Source: an uncultured Ruminococcus sp.
Lineage (GTDB): Bacteria > Bacillota > Clostridia > Oscillospirales > Acutalibacteraceae
Length of the DNA: 64,000 bases
Assembly (NCBI GenBank): GCA_910585865.1
Contig: CAJUGO010000001.1
Span: forward strand, 186,001 to 250,000
Direction: 5' to 3'
The notes under the pieces are model-generated. The model searched no databases and was not told the DNA's origin. It saw nothing but the letters and a program-made list of their open reading frames with translations. Positions 42,764 through 52,185 of this stretch are shown here, one piece after another. A program made the translations under genes and the position numbers. Positions within the stretch are counted from its first letter, which is position 1. Each line of letters starts with the position of its first letter.

Positions 42764-43180
42764 ATGAAAAGCTATCGCAAAGAATTATGGTTTAATGCTC
42801 CAAAGCGGCGTCAAATTATACGCATTACCGAAGATGTTCAATCTGCAATTGATGAAAGCGGTATCAAAGAGGGACTGGTACTTGTAAATGCGATGAATAT
42901 TACGGCATCTGTATTTATTAATGATGATGAAAACGGACTTCATTCCGACTATGAACGCTGGCTGGAAAAGCTGGCACCTGAAAAACCGTACAATCAATAT
43001 GCACACAATGGATTTGAAGATAATGCTGATGCTCATTTAAAGCGCACCGTTATGGGACGGGAAGTGGTATGTGCCATAACAAACGGCAAACTTGACTTTG
43101 GAACATGGGAACAGATTTTTTATTACGAGCTTGACGGTATGCGCCGCAAGCACGCTTTAATTAAGATAATCGGAGAATAA
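42764..43180 (+). CDS. YjbQ/UPF0047 family protein
   Basis: A 138-residue cytoplasmic protein of the YjbQ (secondary thiamine-phosphate synthase-like) family. Landmarks are KRRQIIRITEDVQSAIDESG, the aspartate/histidine-rich HNGFEDNADAHLKRTVMG and TWEQIFYYELDGMRRKH. A weak thiamine-phosphate synthase activity has been attributed to relatives, but the native role is unsettled. It is the first gene of a unit with ddl and murF, with 15 bp to ddl. Confidence 0.88.
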   Translation: MKSYRKELWFNAPKRRQIIRITEDVQSAIDESGIKEGLVLVNAMNITASVFINDDENGLHSDYERWLEKLAPEKPYNQYAHNGFEDNADAHLKRTVMGREVVCAITNGKLDFGTWEQIFYYELDGMRRKHALIKIIGE

Positions 43181-43195
43181 GTAAGGAGTAGTTTT

Positions 43196-44251
43196 ATGAG
43201 GATAGTTGTTCTTGCAGGAGGACTCAGCACAGAAAGGGATGTGTCTATTTCATCAGGCTCACTTGTTGCAGATGCACTTCGCAAAAAAGGCCATGATGTT
43301 GTTCTCTTGGATGTTTTTACGGGATACGAAGAAAATATCTGTGATATTGACGCACTGTTTAAAAACAATTACAGCTTTACAACAAATAAAAGCGTCGGCA
43401 AAACTATTGCTGACATCTGCGAGGTTAAGGAAAACCGGCTTGATAAATCAGACCGTTTCATAGGTACAAATGTTATTGAGATATGCGGAGAAGCCGACAT
43501 CACGTTCCTTGCGCTTCACGGTGGAGAGGGCGAAAACGGACAACTGCAGGCTGCCCTCGATTTACTTGGTATTAAATACACCGGTTCAGGATACCTTGGA
43601 TCTGCCCTTGCAATGAATAAGGGACTTACAAAAAGTGTATTTATTCAAAACAATATCAATACACCAAAAGGCAAATTGTACAAAAGCATGGAGGACGCAC
43701 TTAACTGGAACTGCTTTCCATGTGTTGTTAAACCCTGTTCCGGAGGCTCCAGCGTAGGCATTGCCAAAGCTGAAAACCCTGATGATTACAGGGCTGCCGT
43801 TAAAGAAGCCTTTGAATTTGAAAATGAAGTTGTGGTAGAACAATTCGTATCCGGCAGAGAATTTTCCATCGGTATTCTTGGCGGAAAGGCACTGCCCCCA
43901 ATTGAGATTGCCCCAAAATCAGGAATGTATGATTATGCCGCAAAATATCAGGCAGGCGCTACAGTTGAGACCTGTCCTGCCGACATAGACACTGAAACAG
44001 ATGAAAAATTACGCACAGCAGCTGTTGAGGCATATAACGCACTGCACCTTGAAAGCTATGCAAGAGTTGACTTTTTACTTGATAAGGACGGTCTTACATA
44101 TTGTCTTGAAGCAAACACTCTTCCGGGTATGACACCTACAAGCCTGCTTCCCCAAGAAGCTGCCGTTGAAGGATTGGAATACGCTGATTTGTGCGAAAAA
44201 ATAATTGAAATTTCACTGCAAAAATACAGCAGTTCAAAATCTGAATTTTAG
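43196..44251 (+). CDS. ddl: D-alanine--D-alanine ligase
   Basis: ATP-grasp enzyme that makes D-Ala-D-Ala for peptidoglycan. The 351 residues include VLAGGLSTERDVSISSG, FLALHGGEGENGQLQA, VVKPCSGGSSVGIAKA and CLEANTLPGMTPTSLLP. The start ATG follows AAGGAG. The product is the substrate of MurF, encoded 18 bp downstream. Confidence 0.95.
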   Translation: MRIVVLAGGLSTERDVSISSGSLVADALRKKGHDVVLLDVFTGYEENICDIDALFKNNYSFTTNKSVGKTIADICEVKENRLDKSDRFIGTNVIEICGEADITFLALHGGEGENGQLQAALDLLGIKYTGSGYLGSALAMNKGLTKSVFIQNNINTPKGKLYKSMEDALNWNCFPCVVKPCSGGSSVGIAKAENPDDYRAAVKEAFEFENEVVVEQFVSGREFSIGILGGKALPPIEIAPKSGMYDYAAKYQAGATVETCPADIDTETDEKLRTAAVEAYNALHLESYARVDFLLDKDGLTYCLEANTLPGMTPTSLLPQEAAVEGLEYADLCEKIIEISLQKYSSSKSEF

Positions 44252-44269
44252 TATTATAACGGAGATAAT

Positions 44270-45619
44270 ATGAAGCACTTTACACTTGAAGAAATTGCCG
44301 TTGCCTGCGGCGGAAAGTATGTCGGCGATGAACATCTTAAACATACTGCAATCACCTCTGTGGAGCGTGACAGCCGTATGATAAAAAAAGGCAGTCTGTT
44401 TCTTGCTATTAAAGGCGAGCGTGTTGACGGTCACAATTATATTGAAAAATGCTACGATATGGGCGCAGTATGCGCAATTTGCGAAAAAGAAATTAAAAAT
44501 GCGTCAAAGCCTTATATTCTTGTAAATTCCACGCTTGAAGCAGTCAAGGCCGTAGGAAAGGCTTACAGAAATAAGTTTGATATTCCTATTATCGGAGTAT
44601 CGGGCAGTGTAGGAAAAACATCTACAAAAGAAATGCTCTATTCAGTGCTTTCACAAAAATACAAAACTCACAAAACACAGGGAAATTTGAACAATGAGCT
44701 GGGAGTACCGCTCACATTGCTTTCAATGCCAGAAGATGCACAGGCTGCTGTTATTGAAATGGGCATTTCCGATTTTGGAGAGATGACGCGTCTTTCTGAT
44801 ATGGTACAGCCGACAATCTGCGTGCTGACTGTTATAGGTGACTGTCATCTCGAAAATCTTGGCGACAGGAACGGAGTTTTAAAGGCAAAAACAGAAATGT
44901 TTGCCAGTGCACGCAGTAATGCCGAATACATACTAAACGGTGATGATGACAAGCTATACACAATAACACAAGTAAAAGGTAAGAAACCCATTTTCTTTGG
45001 ATTTGCCGCTGACAATGATTATCATGCTGAAGATATTGAAAATAACGGAGAAGGCGGCATCAGCTGCACAATTTGCTTTGAAAGCACACGTCTTTCTGTT
45101 ACAATTCCCGCAATAGGTAATTATATGGTCAGCAATGCCCTTGCAGCCGTGGCTGTTGGAAAATTACTTGGACTCAGCAATGATCAGCTTATTAAGGGAG
45201 TTGAAAACTACAAAACCGTAGGCAGCCGCGCAAATGTGATTAATACAAATAATCTAAAAATTATAGACGACTGCTACAATGCAAATCCTACCTCAGTAAA
45301 AGCATCTATTGATACTCTGTGTAATTTCACAGGCAGAAAAGTTGCTGTACTGGGGGATATGAAAGAACTGGGTATCGATGAAAAAAAGCTTCACTTTGAC
45401 ACTGGAGAATATGCAAGATTGAAGGGCATTGATCTTATTATTGCAGTAGGACCTCTTGCAAAAGAACTTGCAAAAGGAGCAAACGGCATATGGTACAAGG
45501 ACATTGAAAGCGCAGAAAGCGCACTCACAAGCCTTTTGCACAAAGGTGATGTTGTACTTGTAAAAGCATCACATTCAATGGAATTTGAAAAAATAACTGC
45601 ATTTTTAAAACAAATGTAA
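44270..45619 (+). CDS. murF: UDP-N-acetylmuramoyl-tripeptide--D-alanyl-D-alanine ligase
   Basis: Adds D-Ala-D-Ala to the UDP-MurNAc tripeptide, the last cytoplasmic step of the stem peptide. The 449 residues have the ATP loop GVSGSVGKTSTKEM (about 104), TQGNLNNELGVPLTLL, VIEMGISDFGEM and the C-terminal IIDDCYNANPTSVKAS. It follows ddl closely, so substrate and enzyme are made together. Confidence 0.95.
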   Translation: MKHFTLEEIAVACGGKYVGDEHLKHTAITSVERDSRMIKKGSLFLAIKGERVDGHNYIEKCYDMGAVCAICEKEIKNASKPYILVNSTLEAVKAVGKAYRNKFDIPIIGVSGSVGKTSTKEMLYSVLSQKYKTHKTQGNLNNELGVPLTLLSMPEDAQAAVIEMGISDFGEMTRLSDMVQPTICVLTVIGDCHLENLGDRNGVLKAKTEMFASARSNAEYILNGDDDKLYTITQVKGKKPIFFGFAADNDYHAEDIENNGEGGISCTICFESTRLSVTIPAIGNYMVSNALAAVAVGKLLGLSNDQLIKGVENYKTVGSRANVINTNNLKIIDDCYNANPTSVKASIDTLCNFTGRKVAVLGDMKELGIDEKKLHFDTGEYARLKGIDLIIAVGPLAKELAKGANGIWYKDIESAESALTSLLHKGDVVLVKASHSMEFEKITAFLKQM

Positions 45620-45629
45620 AAATAAATTG

Positions 45630-45658
45630 TTGACAAACCTAAAAAAAATACATATAAT
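45630..45658 (+). promoter_or_regulatory. Consensus promoter of the trp operon
   Basis: TTGACA (45630-45635) and TATAAT (45653-45658) with a 17-bp spacer, just after the murF stop and just before the T-box leader. Confidence 0.85.
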
Positions 45659-45667
45659 ATTAGCAAT

Positions 45668-45937
45668 AGTTTAAAACCTATGAACAGGAGTAGTAAGATT
45701 TTTTAATGTTTTCAGAGAGTCGGCGGATGGTGCAAGCCGATAACGGAGAAATTTCTGAATGGACTTGTGAGGGCGGACCGAAAGCTTAGGCGAGTAGTTT
45801 CCGACGGAGCTCAACCGTTACAGTGAGAAGCATATGTTAGTATGCTGTTAAAGCGGACGTTTATCGTCAATTTGGGTGGTACCGCAGAAGTTGTTTATCA
45901 GACTTTTGTCCCTTTGTGGGACAAAAGTCTTTTTTGT
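45668..45937 (+). ncRNA. T-box leader, tryptophan-specific
   Basis: The leader has AGGAGTAGTAA and CAGAGAGTCGGCGGATGG stem I elements. The specifier loop reads CTGAATGGACTT (TGG = Trp). The universal T-box sequence GGGTGGTACCGC lies at 45874-45885, and its UGGU would pair with an uncharged tRNA acceptor end. The competing terminator is a perfect 13-bp stem (AGACTTTTGTCCC and its complement, 45900-45930) followed by T6. Uncharged tRNA-Trp would allow read-through into trpE. Confidence 0.93.
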
Positions 45938-46016
45938 TTTTTGTACTAATACCCAATAAAGACTTTATAGCCGGTTTTATCGGATATTATTATCATTAGG
46001 AAAGGTTGGTGTAAAT

Positions 46017-47477
46017 ATGATTAAACCGTCTTATGAAAAGGTTTTAACCTTAAAGGATGATTACAGTGTTATACCCGTATACAAAGAAATTTACGCTGAT
46101 ATAGTCACTCCCATAACTCTTCTGAGAAAGATTGCGTGCAAATCAGATAAATTTTTTCTGCTTGAAAGCATAGAGGGCGGTGAAAAATGGGGCAGATATT
46201 CTTTTATCGGATTTGATCCCAAGGCACGACTATCTTATAAAGATAATGTTCTTACGGTTAAGGGCGAGAGAGAACGAATTGTTTATACCAACAAACCGTA
46301 TGACGCAGTCCGTGAGTACCTTGCAAGCTATAAAACACCTCGTTTTGAGGATATTCCACCGTTTACAGGCGGTCTTGTCGGATACTGGGGCTATTCTATG
46401 ATAGCATGTACTGAACCGACATTAAAACTAAAAAAAGACACTTCAAATGATTTTGACTTAATGCTTTTTGACAAGATAATTGCTTATGATCATCTCAGTC
46501 AAAAACTGACTATAATTGTCAATATGAAAACCAATGACCTGTTGAATCAGTATAATCAGGCAAAAAACGATATTGCAGCGATTGTTTCAATTATTAACGG
46601 CAATGATTCACTGCCCAAACTGAAAAGTGACAGAAATATAGAGTTTAAAAGCAATTTTACAAAAGAGGAATTTTGTAAAATGGTAAAAAGAACAAAAGAA
46701 TATATATATGACGGTGATATCTTCCAGTGTGTTGTTTCAAGACGGTTTGAAGCCGAATACAGCGGTTCACTGATTAATGCCTACCGTGTAATGAGAACAA
46801 CTAATCCGTCACCGTATATGGTGTATATGTCAATTGACGGCGATGAAATTATCAGTACCTCCCCCGAAACCCTGGTAAAATTGCAAAACGGTGTACTCAA
46901 TACTTTTCCGATTGCCGGTTCACGTTCCCGCGGAAAAACTAAAAAAGAAGACGATGCACTTGCCGAGGAGCTTATCAGTGACGAAAAAGAGCTTGCCGAA
47001 CACAATATGCTTGTCGACTTAGGCAGAAACGACATCGGAAGGATTTCAAAATTTAACAGCGTCAAAGTCACTGAATACCAAAAGATTTTAAGATATTCCA
47101 AAATTATGCACATATGCAGTGAAGTCGAGGGCCAAATTGAAGATGGTCTGGATGCCTTTGATGCAATAGAGTCCCTGCTGCCTGCCGGTACATTGTCAGG
47201 CGCACCCAAAATAAGAGCGTGCGAGATTATTGAGGAACTTGAAAAAACTCCTCGCGGAATTTACGGAGGTGCACTCGGATATATAGACTTTAACGGTAAT
47301 CTTGACACATGCATAGCCATTAGGATGGCTGTAAAGAAAGATAACAAAGTATATATTCAGAGCGGCGCAGGAATTGTAGCCGACAGCGTACCCGAAAATG
47401 AATATACTGAAACCTATAACAAGGCTCTTGCCGTTATGAATGCAGTAAAAAATGCATGGGAGGTTGATGAGTCATGA
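46017..47477 (+). CDS. trpE: Anthranilate synthase component I
   Basis: Chorismate-using subunit of 486 residues. LLESIEGGEKWGRYSFIG contains the LLES tryptophan-binding motif, so feedback inhibition is expected. Catalytic-core motifs are NPSPYMVYM, PIAGSRSRGK, DLGRNDIGR and GTLSGAPKIRACEIIEELE. It overlaps trpG by 4 bp. An aminodeoxychorismate synthase role is unlikely given the operon. Confidence 0.96.
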   Translation: MIKPSYEKVLTLKDDYSVIPVYKEIYADIVTPITLLRKIACKSDKFFLLESIEGGEKWGRYSFIGFDPKARLSYKDNVLTVKGERERIVYTNKPYDAVREYLASYKTPRFEDIPPFTGGLVGYWGYSMIACTEPTLKLKKDTSNDFDLMLFDKIIAYDHLSQKLTIIVNMKTNDLLNQYNQAKNDIAAIVSIINGNDSLPKLKSDRNIEFKSNFTKEEFCKMVKRTKEYIYDGDIFQCVVSRRFEAEYSGSLINAYRVMRTTNPSPYMVYMSIDGDEIISTSPETLVKLQNGVLNTFPIAGSRSRGKTKKEDDALAEELISDEKELAEHNMLVDLGRNDIGRISKFNSVKVTEYQKILRYSKIMHICSEVEGQIEDGLDAFDAIESLLPAGTLSGAPKIRACEIIEELEKTPRGIYGGALGYIDFNGNLDTCIAIRMAVKKDNKVYIQSGAGIVADSVPENEYTETYNKALAVMNAVKNAWEVDES

Positions 47478-48040
47478 TACTTTTTATAGATAACTATGAC
47501 AGCTTTACCTATAATCTGGTTCAGTTTTGCGGAAACGTAAACCCCGATATTAAAGTTGTGCGCAATGATAAAATCACAATTGATGAGATACGAAAACTCA
47601 ATCCGTCACACATTATACTGTCTCCCGGACCGGGATATCCAAAGGATGCAGGAATCTGTGAACAGGTAATTTCACAACTTAAAGGTGAATATCCAATCTT
47701 GGGAATTTGTCTTGGTCATCAGGCAATATGTGAGGTTTTCGGTGCGAAAATTACTCATGCAAAAAAACTTATGCATGGAAAAAAGAGCGAAATCGCGGTT
47801 GATACAAGTTTCAAAATATTTGCCGGTTTACCACAGGTTATTGAGGGCGCAAGATACCATTCACTTATCGCTCAAAATGACACGATACCAAAAGAGCTTG
47901 TCGTTATTGCCAAAGATAAATCAGGCGAAATTATGGGCGTTAAGCACAGAGACTATGATATCTGCGGACTGCAATTTCATCCCGAATCAATTCTTACATC
48001 ACACGGTATGCAAATTATAGCCAATTTTATAAAAATATAG
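47474..48040 (+). CDS. trpG: Anthranilate synthase component II (glutamine amidotransferase)
   Basis: Supplies ammonia to TrpE from glutamine. The 188 residues hold the class I triad: Cys in ILGICLGHQAI, with His and Glu in LQFHPESILT. IDNYDSFTYNLVQF is the classical N-terminus. The start overlaps the trpE stop (ATGA). It may also serve a PabB elsewhere. Confidence 0.95.
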   Translation: MILFIDNYDSFTYNLVQFCGNVNPDIKVVRNDKITIDEIRKLNPSHIILSPGPGYPKDAGICEQVISQLKGEYPILGICLGHQAICEVFGAKITHAKKLMHGKKSEIAVDTSFKIFAGLPQVIEGARYHSLIAQNDTIPKELVVIAKDKSGEIMGVKHRDYDICGLQFHPESILTSHGMQIIANFIKI

Positions 48041-48055
48041 AAAGGATCTGATGCA

Positions 48056-49066
48056 ATGATAAAGGAAGCAATAAGAAAAGCTGTGTCATATACAGACTTA
48101 ACATTTGAAGAAGCCTCACAAGTAATGAACGAAATGATGTCAGGAACAGCTACACAGTCACAAACTGCGGCCTTTTTAACCGCTTTGCGTATGAAAGGCG
48201 AAACAATTGACGAAATCACAGCATGTGCAGCCGTAATGCGCAGCAAAGCACTTCATATCAAACCTCAGACAGATGTTCTGGACATTGTCGGTACAGGCGG
48301 AGACGGCACAGGTACCTTTAATATTTCTACAACTGCCGCATTTGTAATTGCTGCGGCAGGAGTTCCTGTAGCAAAACACGGAAACCGCTCCATGTCCAGC
48401 AAAAGCGGATCCGCTGACTGCCTTGAAAAACTTGGCATCAATATAAATATAACTCCTGAAAAAAGCACAGAAGTACTTAAAAGAACAGGAATATGCTTTA
48501 TGTTTGCTCAGGGCTATCATTCTTCTATGCGGTATGTAGGCCCTGTAAGAAAAGAAATCGGCACAAGAAATATTTTTAATGTGTTGGGACCGCTTACAAA
48601 TCCTGCAAGTGCAAACCTTCAGGTTACCGGAGTTTATTCCGATGAACTTGTTGAACCTATTGCCCGGGTATTTTCAAACCTAGGAGTAAAAAGAGGATTT
48701 ATTTTTCACGGGTCAGACGGAATGGATGAAGTAACTGTCACAGGCAAGACAAAAATTTGTGAAATTAATAACGGCAGTTTTAATACCTATTACATCACCC
48801 CTGAGCAATTTGGCATGAAAACATATGATATGTCTGAGCTTGCCGGCGGTGACGGTGCAGAAAACGCTGAAATCACAAAGAATATTTTAAGCGGTAAAAT
48901 TACCGGAGCAAAACTTGATATCGTCGTGCTGAACTCTGCACTCGGATTAATTGCAGGTGGCAAATCAGACAGTATTGCTGACAGCATAAAGCTTGCTAAA
49001 CAAATAATAGAAAGCGGCAAAGCGTTGGCAAAAGTCAAAGAATTTGCATATGCTTCCAACAAATAG
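48056..49066 (+). CDS. trpD: Anthranilate phosphoribosyltransferase
   Basis: Joins anthranilate and PRPP to phosphoribosylanthranilate. The 336 residues carry VGTGGDGTGTFNIST (PRPP loop), KHGNRSMSSKSGSADCLE and RKEIGTRNIFNVLGPLTNP. Its product is the substrate of the missing TrpF step. Confidence 0.95.
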   Translation: MIKEAIRKAVSYTDLTFEEASQVMNEMMSGTATQSQTAAFLTALRMKGETIDEITACAAVMRSKALHIKPQTDVLDIVGTGGDGTGTFNISTTAAFVIAAAGVPVAKHGNRSMSSKSGSADCLEKLGININITPEKSTEVLKRTGICFMFAQGYHSSMRYVGPVRKEIGTRNIFNVLGPLTNPASANLQVTGVYSDELVEPIARVFSNLGVKRGFIFHGSDGMDEVTVTGKTKICEINNGSFNTYYITPEQFGMKTYDMSELAGGDGAENAEITKNILSGKITGAKLDIVVLNSALGLIAGGKSDSIADSIKLAKQIIESGKALAKVKEFAYASNK

Positions 49067-49078
49067 ATGAGGTCAAAA

Positions 49079-49867
49079 ATGATACTTGAAACTATTGCAG
49101 ACGCAAACAGAAAACGTTATAATGATATACAAACAAATATGCCGCTTGATAAAATTAAAAGCCGTGCATTTTCAATGAATTTAAACACTGACTTTCCGTT
49201 TGAAAAAGCACTCGCAAAAAGCGGACTATCCTATATTTGCGAAATAAAAAAAGCATCCCCGTCAAAGGGAATTATTGCAGAAAACTTTCCTTATGTTCAG
49301 ATTGCAAAGGAATACGAACAGGCAGGAGCAGCTGCAATATCAGTCCTCACGGAACCGCAGTGGTTTAAGGGAAAGAATGAATATCTTGAGGAAATATCAA
49401 AAAATGTAAAAATTCCGCTTCTCCGCAAGGACTTTACCGTGTGCGAATATCAGATTTACGAAGCAAAAACAATAGGAGCATCAGCTGTATTATTAATTTG
49501 TGCACTGCTTGACACAAACACAATCAAGCAGTGGATCAGGCTGTGTGATTCTCTCGGCTTATCGACCCTTGTTGAGGCTCACACGGAAAAAGAAGTACAG
49601 TCAGCGCTGGATGCAGGAGCAAGGGTAATTGGAGTAAATAACCGCAATCTTAGGGATTTCACTGTTGATATCTCAACCTGTACAAAACTCAGAAAACTTG
49701 TACCCGACAATATTCTGTTTGTCGGCGAAAGCGGAATAAAAACAAACGAAGATATTCAAGATTTAAAGACAACGGGCGTAAACGGAGTGCTTATTGGCGA
49801 AACTCTTATGAGAAATCATAATAAAAAAGCCGCACTTGAAGCACTCAACGGTGCACCACTTGTATAA
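49079..49867 (+). CDS. trpC: Indole-3-glycerol phosphate synthase
   Basis: TIM-barrel enzyme of 262 residues, which is the length of a single-domain TrpC; no fused TrpF domain is present. The start at 49079 (MILETIADANRKRYNDIQ) is 5-6 nt after GAGGT; an ATG at 49067 directly follows the trpD stop without a site of its own. Motifs are YICEIKKASPSKGII, PLLRKDFTVCEYQI, VEAHTEKEV and IGVNNRNLRDF. Confidence 0.95.
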   Translation: MILETIADANRKRYNDIQTNMPLDKIKSRAFSMNLNTDFPFEKALAKSGLSYICEIKKASPSKGIIAENFPYVQIAKEYEQAGAAAISVLTEPQWFKGKNEYLEEISKNVKIPLLRKDFTVCEYQIYEAKTIGASAVLLICALLDTNTIKQWIRLCDSLGLSTLVEAHTEKEVQSALDAGARVIGVNNRNLRDFTVDISTCTKLRKLVPDNILFVGESGIKTNEDIQDLKTTGVNGVLIGETLMRNHNKKAALEALNGAPLV

Positions 49868-49900
49868 ATCATGATTTTTTATGATAAGGAGCAAAATAAA

Positions 49901-50209
49901 ATGAACAGTTTTATAACTCCGCCAGACCACATTAATTTTAAAGCAAAACAGCTATTTAAAAATATGGGACAAATTATTGACGGAGCAATTGCTTACATTG
50001 ATTTAAACGGCGGCGGTCCTAAAGAACCGCACACACATAATCATAATCATTTATTTATTGTTACAGAAGGGGAAGCAAAAATACTTCTGAATGGTGAAAC
50101 TATTTTTCTAAAGAAAGACGAAGCATTTCTTGTAAAAGGCAATATCCCTCATTCAGTCTGGAACAATATCGACGGAAAAACTGTTATGATAGGAATCTCT
50201 GTAAAGTGA
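49901..50209 (+). CDS. Small cupin protein in the trpF position
   Basis: A 102-residue single-domain cupin. The start at 49901 (MNSFITPPDHINFKAKQLF) follows AAGGAG. Metal-binding motif 1 reads PHTHNHNHLFIVTEGEAKIL, with histidine in the usual glutamate position. Motif 2 is VKGNIPHSVWNN. No signal peptide. It lies between trpC and trpB, exactly where trpF (phosphoribosylanthranilate isomerase) normally sits, and no trpF is in the operon. Cupin-fold enzymes include phosphoglucose and phosphomannose isomerases, so an isomerase role is possible but unproven. Alternatives are a sensor or an unrelated passenger. Confidence 0.88.
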   Translation: MNSFITPPDHINFKAKQLFKNMGQIIDGAIAYIDLNGGGPKEPHTHNHNHLFIVTEGEAKILLNGETIFLKKDEAFLVKGNIPHSVWNNIDGKTVMIGISVK

Positions 50210-50237
50210 TTACTGGGTGGATAAGGAGATAAATACT

Positions 50238-51422
50238 ATGTCAAAAGGAAAATTCGGCATTCACGGAGGACAATTTGTACCGGAAACGCTGATGAATGCC
50301 ATCAATGAGTTTGAAGAAGCGTATAATCACTACAAAAATAATCCGGAATTTGTTTCGGAACTCAATACACTTATGCGTGAATATGCAGGCAGACCTTCTC
50401 GTCTTTACTACGCAGAAAAGATGACAAAGGACTTAGGCGGTGCAAAAATCTATTTAAAACGTGAGGATTTAAATCACACAGGCTCACATAAGCTTAACAA
50501 CTGTCTGGGACAGTGCCTGCTTGCTAAAAAGATGGGCAAAACAAGGGTTATTGCTGAAACAGGTGCAGGTCAGCACGGCGTAGCAACTGCTACTGTAGCG
50601 GCGCTGCTTGGTCTTGAATGTGAAATATTTATGGGCAAAGAAGATACAATTCGTCAGGCTCTTAATGTCTACAGAATGAAATTACTGGGAGCAAAAGTCA
50701 ATGCTGTTGAAACAGGAACAATGACCTTAAAAGATGCTGTAAACGAAGCTATGCGTGAATGGACTAACCGTGTATCTGATACCCATTATGTTTTAGGCTC
50801 AGTAATGGGCCCTCACCCCTTCCCCACTGTAGTGCGTGACTTCCAAAGCGTTATCGGTAAGGAAATTAAGGCTCAGCTTATGGAAAAGGAAGGAAAGCTT
50901 CCGGACGTTGTTATGGCATGTGTAGGCGGCGGCAGCAATGCAATGGGCGCATTTTATGAATTTATTAAGGATAAAAGTGTTAAACTTATAGGCTGCGAGG
51001 CAGCCGGACTCGGTGTGAACAATCCGAAAAATGCCGCTACAATTGCCAACGGTACACTTGGTATTTTCCATGGTATGAAATCATATTTCTGCCAGAATGA
51101 GTACGGTCAGATTGCACCTGTTTACTCAATTTCAGCAGGACTTGACTATCCCGGAATAGGTCCGGAACACGCTAACCTCAGTGATACAGGCAGAGCCTCA
51201 TATGTTCCGATAACCGATGATGAGGCTGTTGACGCATTTGAATACCTCTCCAGAACAGAGGGGATTATTCCTGCAATTGAAAGCTCTCACGCTGTGGCGC
51301 ATTGTATGAAAATTGCACCTATAATGGACAAAGACAAAATTATTGTTGTAAATCTTTCCGGCAGGGGCGACAAGGATGTTGCCGCAATTGCAAGATACAG
51401 AGGGGAGGATATTCATGACTGA
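50238..51422 (+). CDS. trpB: Tryptophan synthase beta chain
   Basis: PLP subunit that joins indole and serine. The 394 residues begin MSKGKFGIHGGQFVPETLM at 50238, after AAGGAG. The PLP lysine is in LNHTGSHKLNNCLGQ, with the phosphate-binding glycines in ACVGGGSNAMG and ETGAGQHGVATAT at the active site. It is the TrpB1 type, which pairs with the TrpA encoded by the overlapping next gene. Confidence 0.96.
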   Translation: MSKGKFGIHGGQFVPETLMNAINEFEEAYNHYKNNPEFVSELNTLMREYAGRPSRLYYAEKMTKDLGGAKIYLKREDLNHTGSHKLNNCLGQCLLAKKMGKTRVIAETGAGQHGVATATVAALLGLECEIFMGKEDTIRQALNVYRMKLLGAKVNAVETGTMTLKDAVNEAMREWTNRVSDTHYVLGSVMGPHPFPTVVRDFQSVIGKEIKAQLMEKEGKLPDVVMACVGGGSNAMGAFYEFIKDKSVKLIGCEAAGLGVNNPKNAATIANGTLGIFHGMKSYFCQNEYGQIAPVYSISAGLDYPGIGPEHANLSDTGRASYVPITDDEAVDAFEYLSRTEGIIPAIESSHAVAHCMKIAPIMDKDKIIVVNLSGRGDKDVAAIARYRGEDIHD

Positions 51423-52185
51423 TATTAAAAACGCGTTTAAAAACGGAAAAGCATTTATTCCTTTTATAACGGCCGGCGACCCCGACCTTGAAACAACCGA
51501 AAAACTACTTGTAGCCATGAGTGAAAACGGCGCCGATATTATTGAAATCGGCATTCCGTTTTCCGATCCCATCGCCGAGGGGGTTGTAATACAGGAAGCA
51601 GACTTGCGTTCACTTGCGTCAGGTACGACCACCGATAAAATATTTGATATGGTAAAAAAAGTACGCCCTATGGTAAAATGTGCGCTTGCAGTAATGACCT
51701 ATATGAATCCCATATTTGTTTACGGCACAGACAAATTCATGTCAAAATGCAAAGAATGCGGGATATCTGCCGTAATTGTTCCCGATACTCCCTTTGAAGA
51801 AAAATCCGAACTGTCGGAATCGTGCAGCAAATACGGCGTCGAGCTTATCTCTTTGATTGCACCGACATCAAACGACAGAATAAAAATGATAGCCAAGGAA
51901 GCTCAGGGTTTTGTTTATTGTGTTACTTCTATGGGAGTAACAGGTGTGCGCAATAAAATAACAACAAACATAGGAGAAATGGTACAGCTTGTAAAATCGG
52001 TAAAAGATATACCGTGTGCAGCAGGCTTTGGCATATCAACTCCTGCTCAGGCTAAAGAAATATCAAAATATGCTGACGGCGTCATAGTAGGTTCTGCAAT
52101 CGTAAAAATTATTGCCGAGCACGGAAAAGATTGTCTTGCTCCGGTGTGCGATTATGTAAAAAGTATGAAAGAAGCATTATTATGA
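51415..52185 (+). CDS. trpA: Tryptophan synthase alpha chain
   Basis: Releases indole from indole-3-glycerol phosphate. The 256 residues start at 51415 (MTDIKNAFKNGKAFIPFITA) after GGGGAGG and overlap trpB by 8 bp. The catalytic Glu is in IIEIGIPFSDPIAEG and the Asp equivalent follows it. The phosphate-binding segment is FGISTPAQ with GVIVGSAIVK. Confidence 0.95.
   Translation: MTDIKNAFKNGKAFIPFITAGDPDLETTEKLLVAMSENGADIIEIGIPFSDPIAEGVVIQEADLRSLASGTTTDKIFDMVKKVRPMVKCALAVMTYMNPIFVYGTDKFMSKCKECGISAVIVPDTPFEEKSELSESCSKYGVELISLIAPTSNDRIKMIAKEAQGFVYCVTSMGVTGVRNKITTNIGEMVQLVKSVKDIPCAAGFGISTPAQAKEISKYADGVIVGSAIVKIIAEHGKDCLAPVCDYVKSMKEALL

Noticed and set aside
49079..49867. TrpC-TrpF fusion
   Set aside because: The protein is 262 residues with only the indole-glycerol-phosphate synthase domain. 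A fusion would be about 450 residues.
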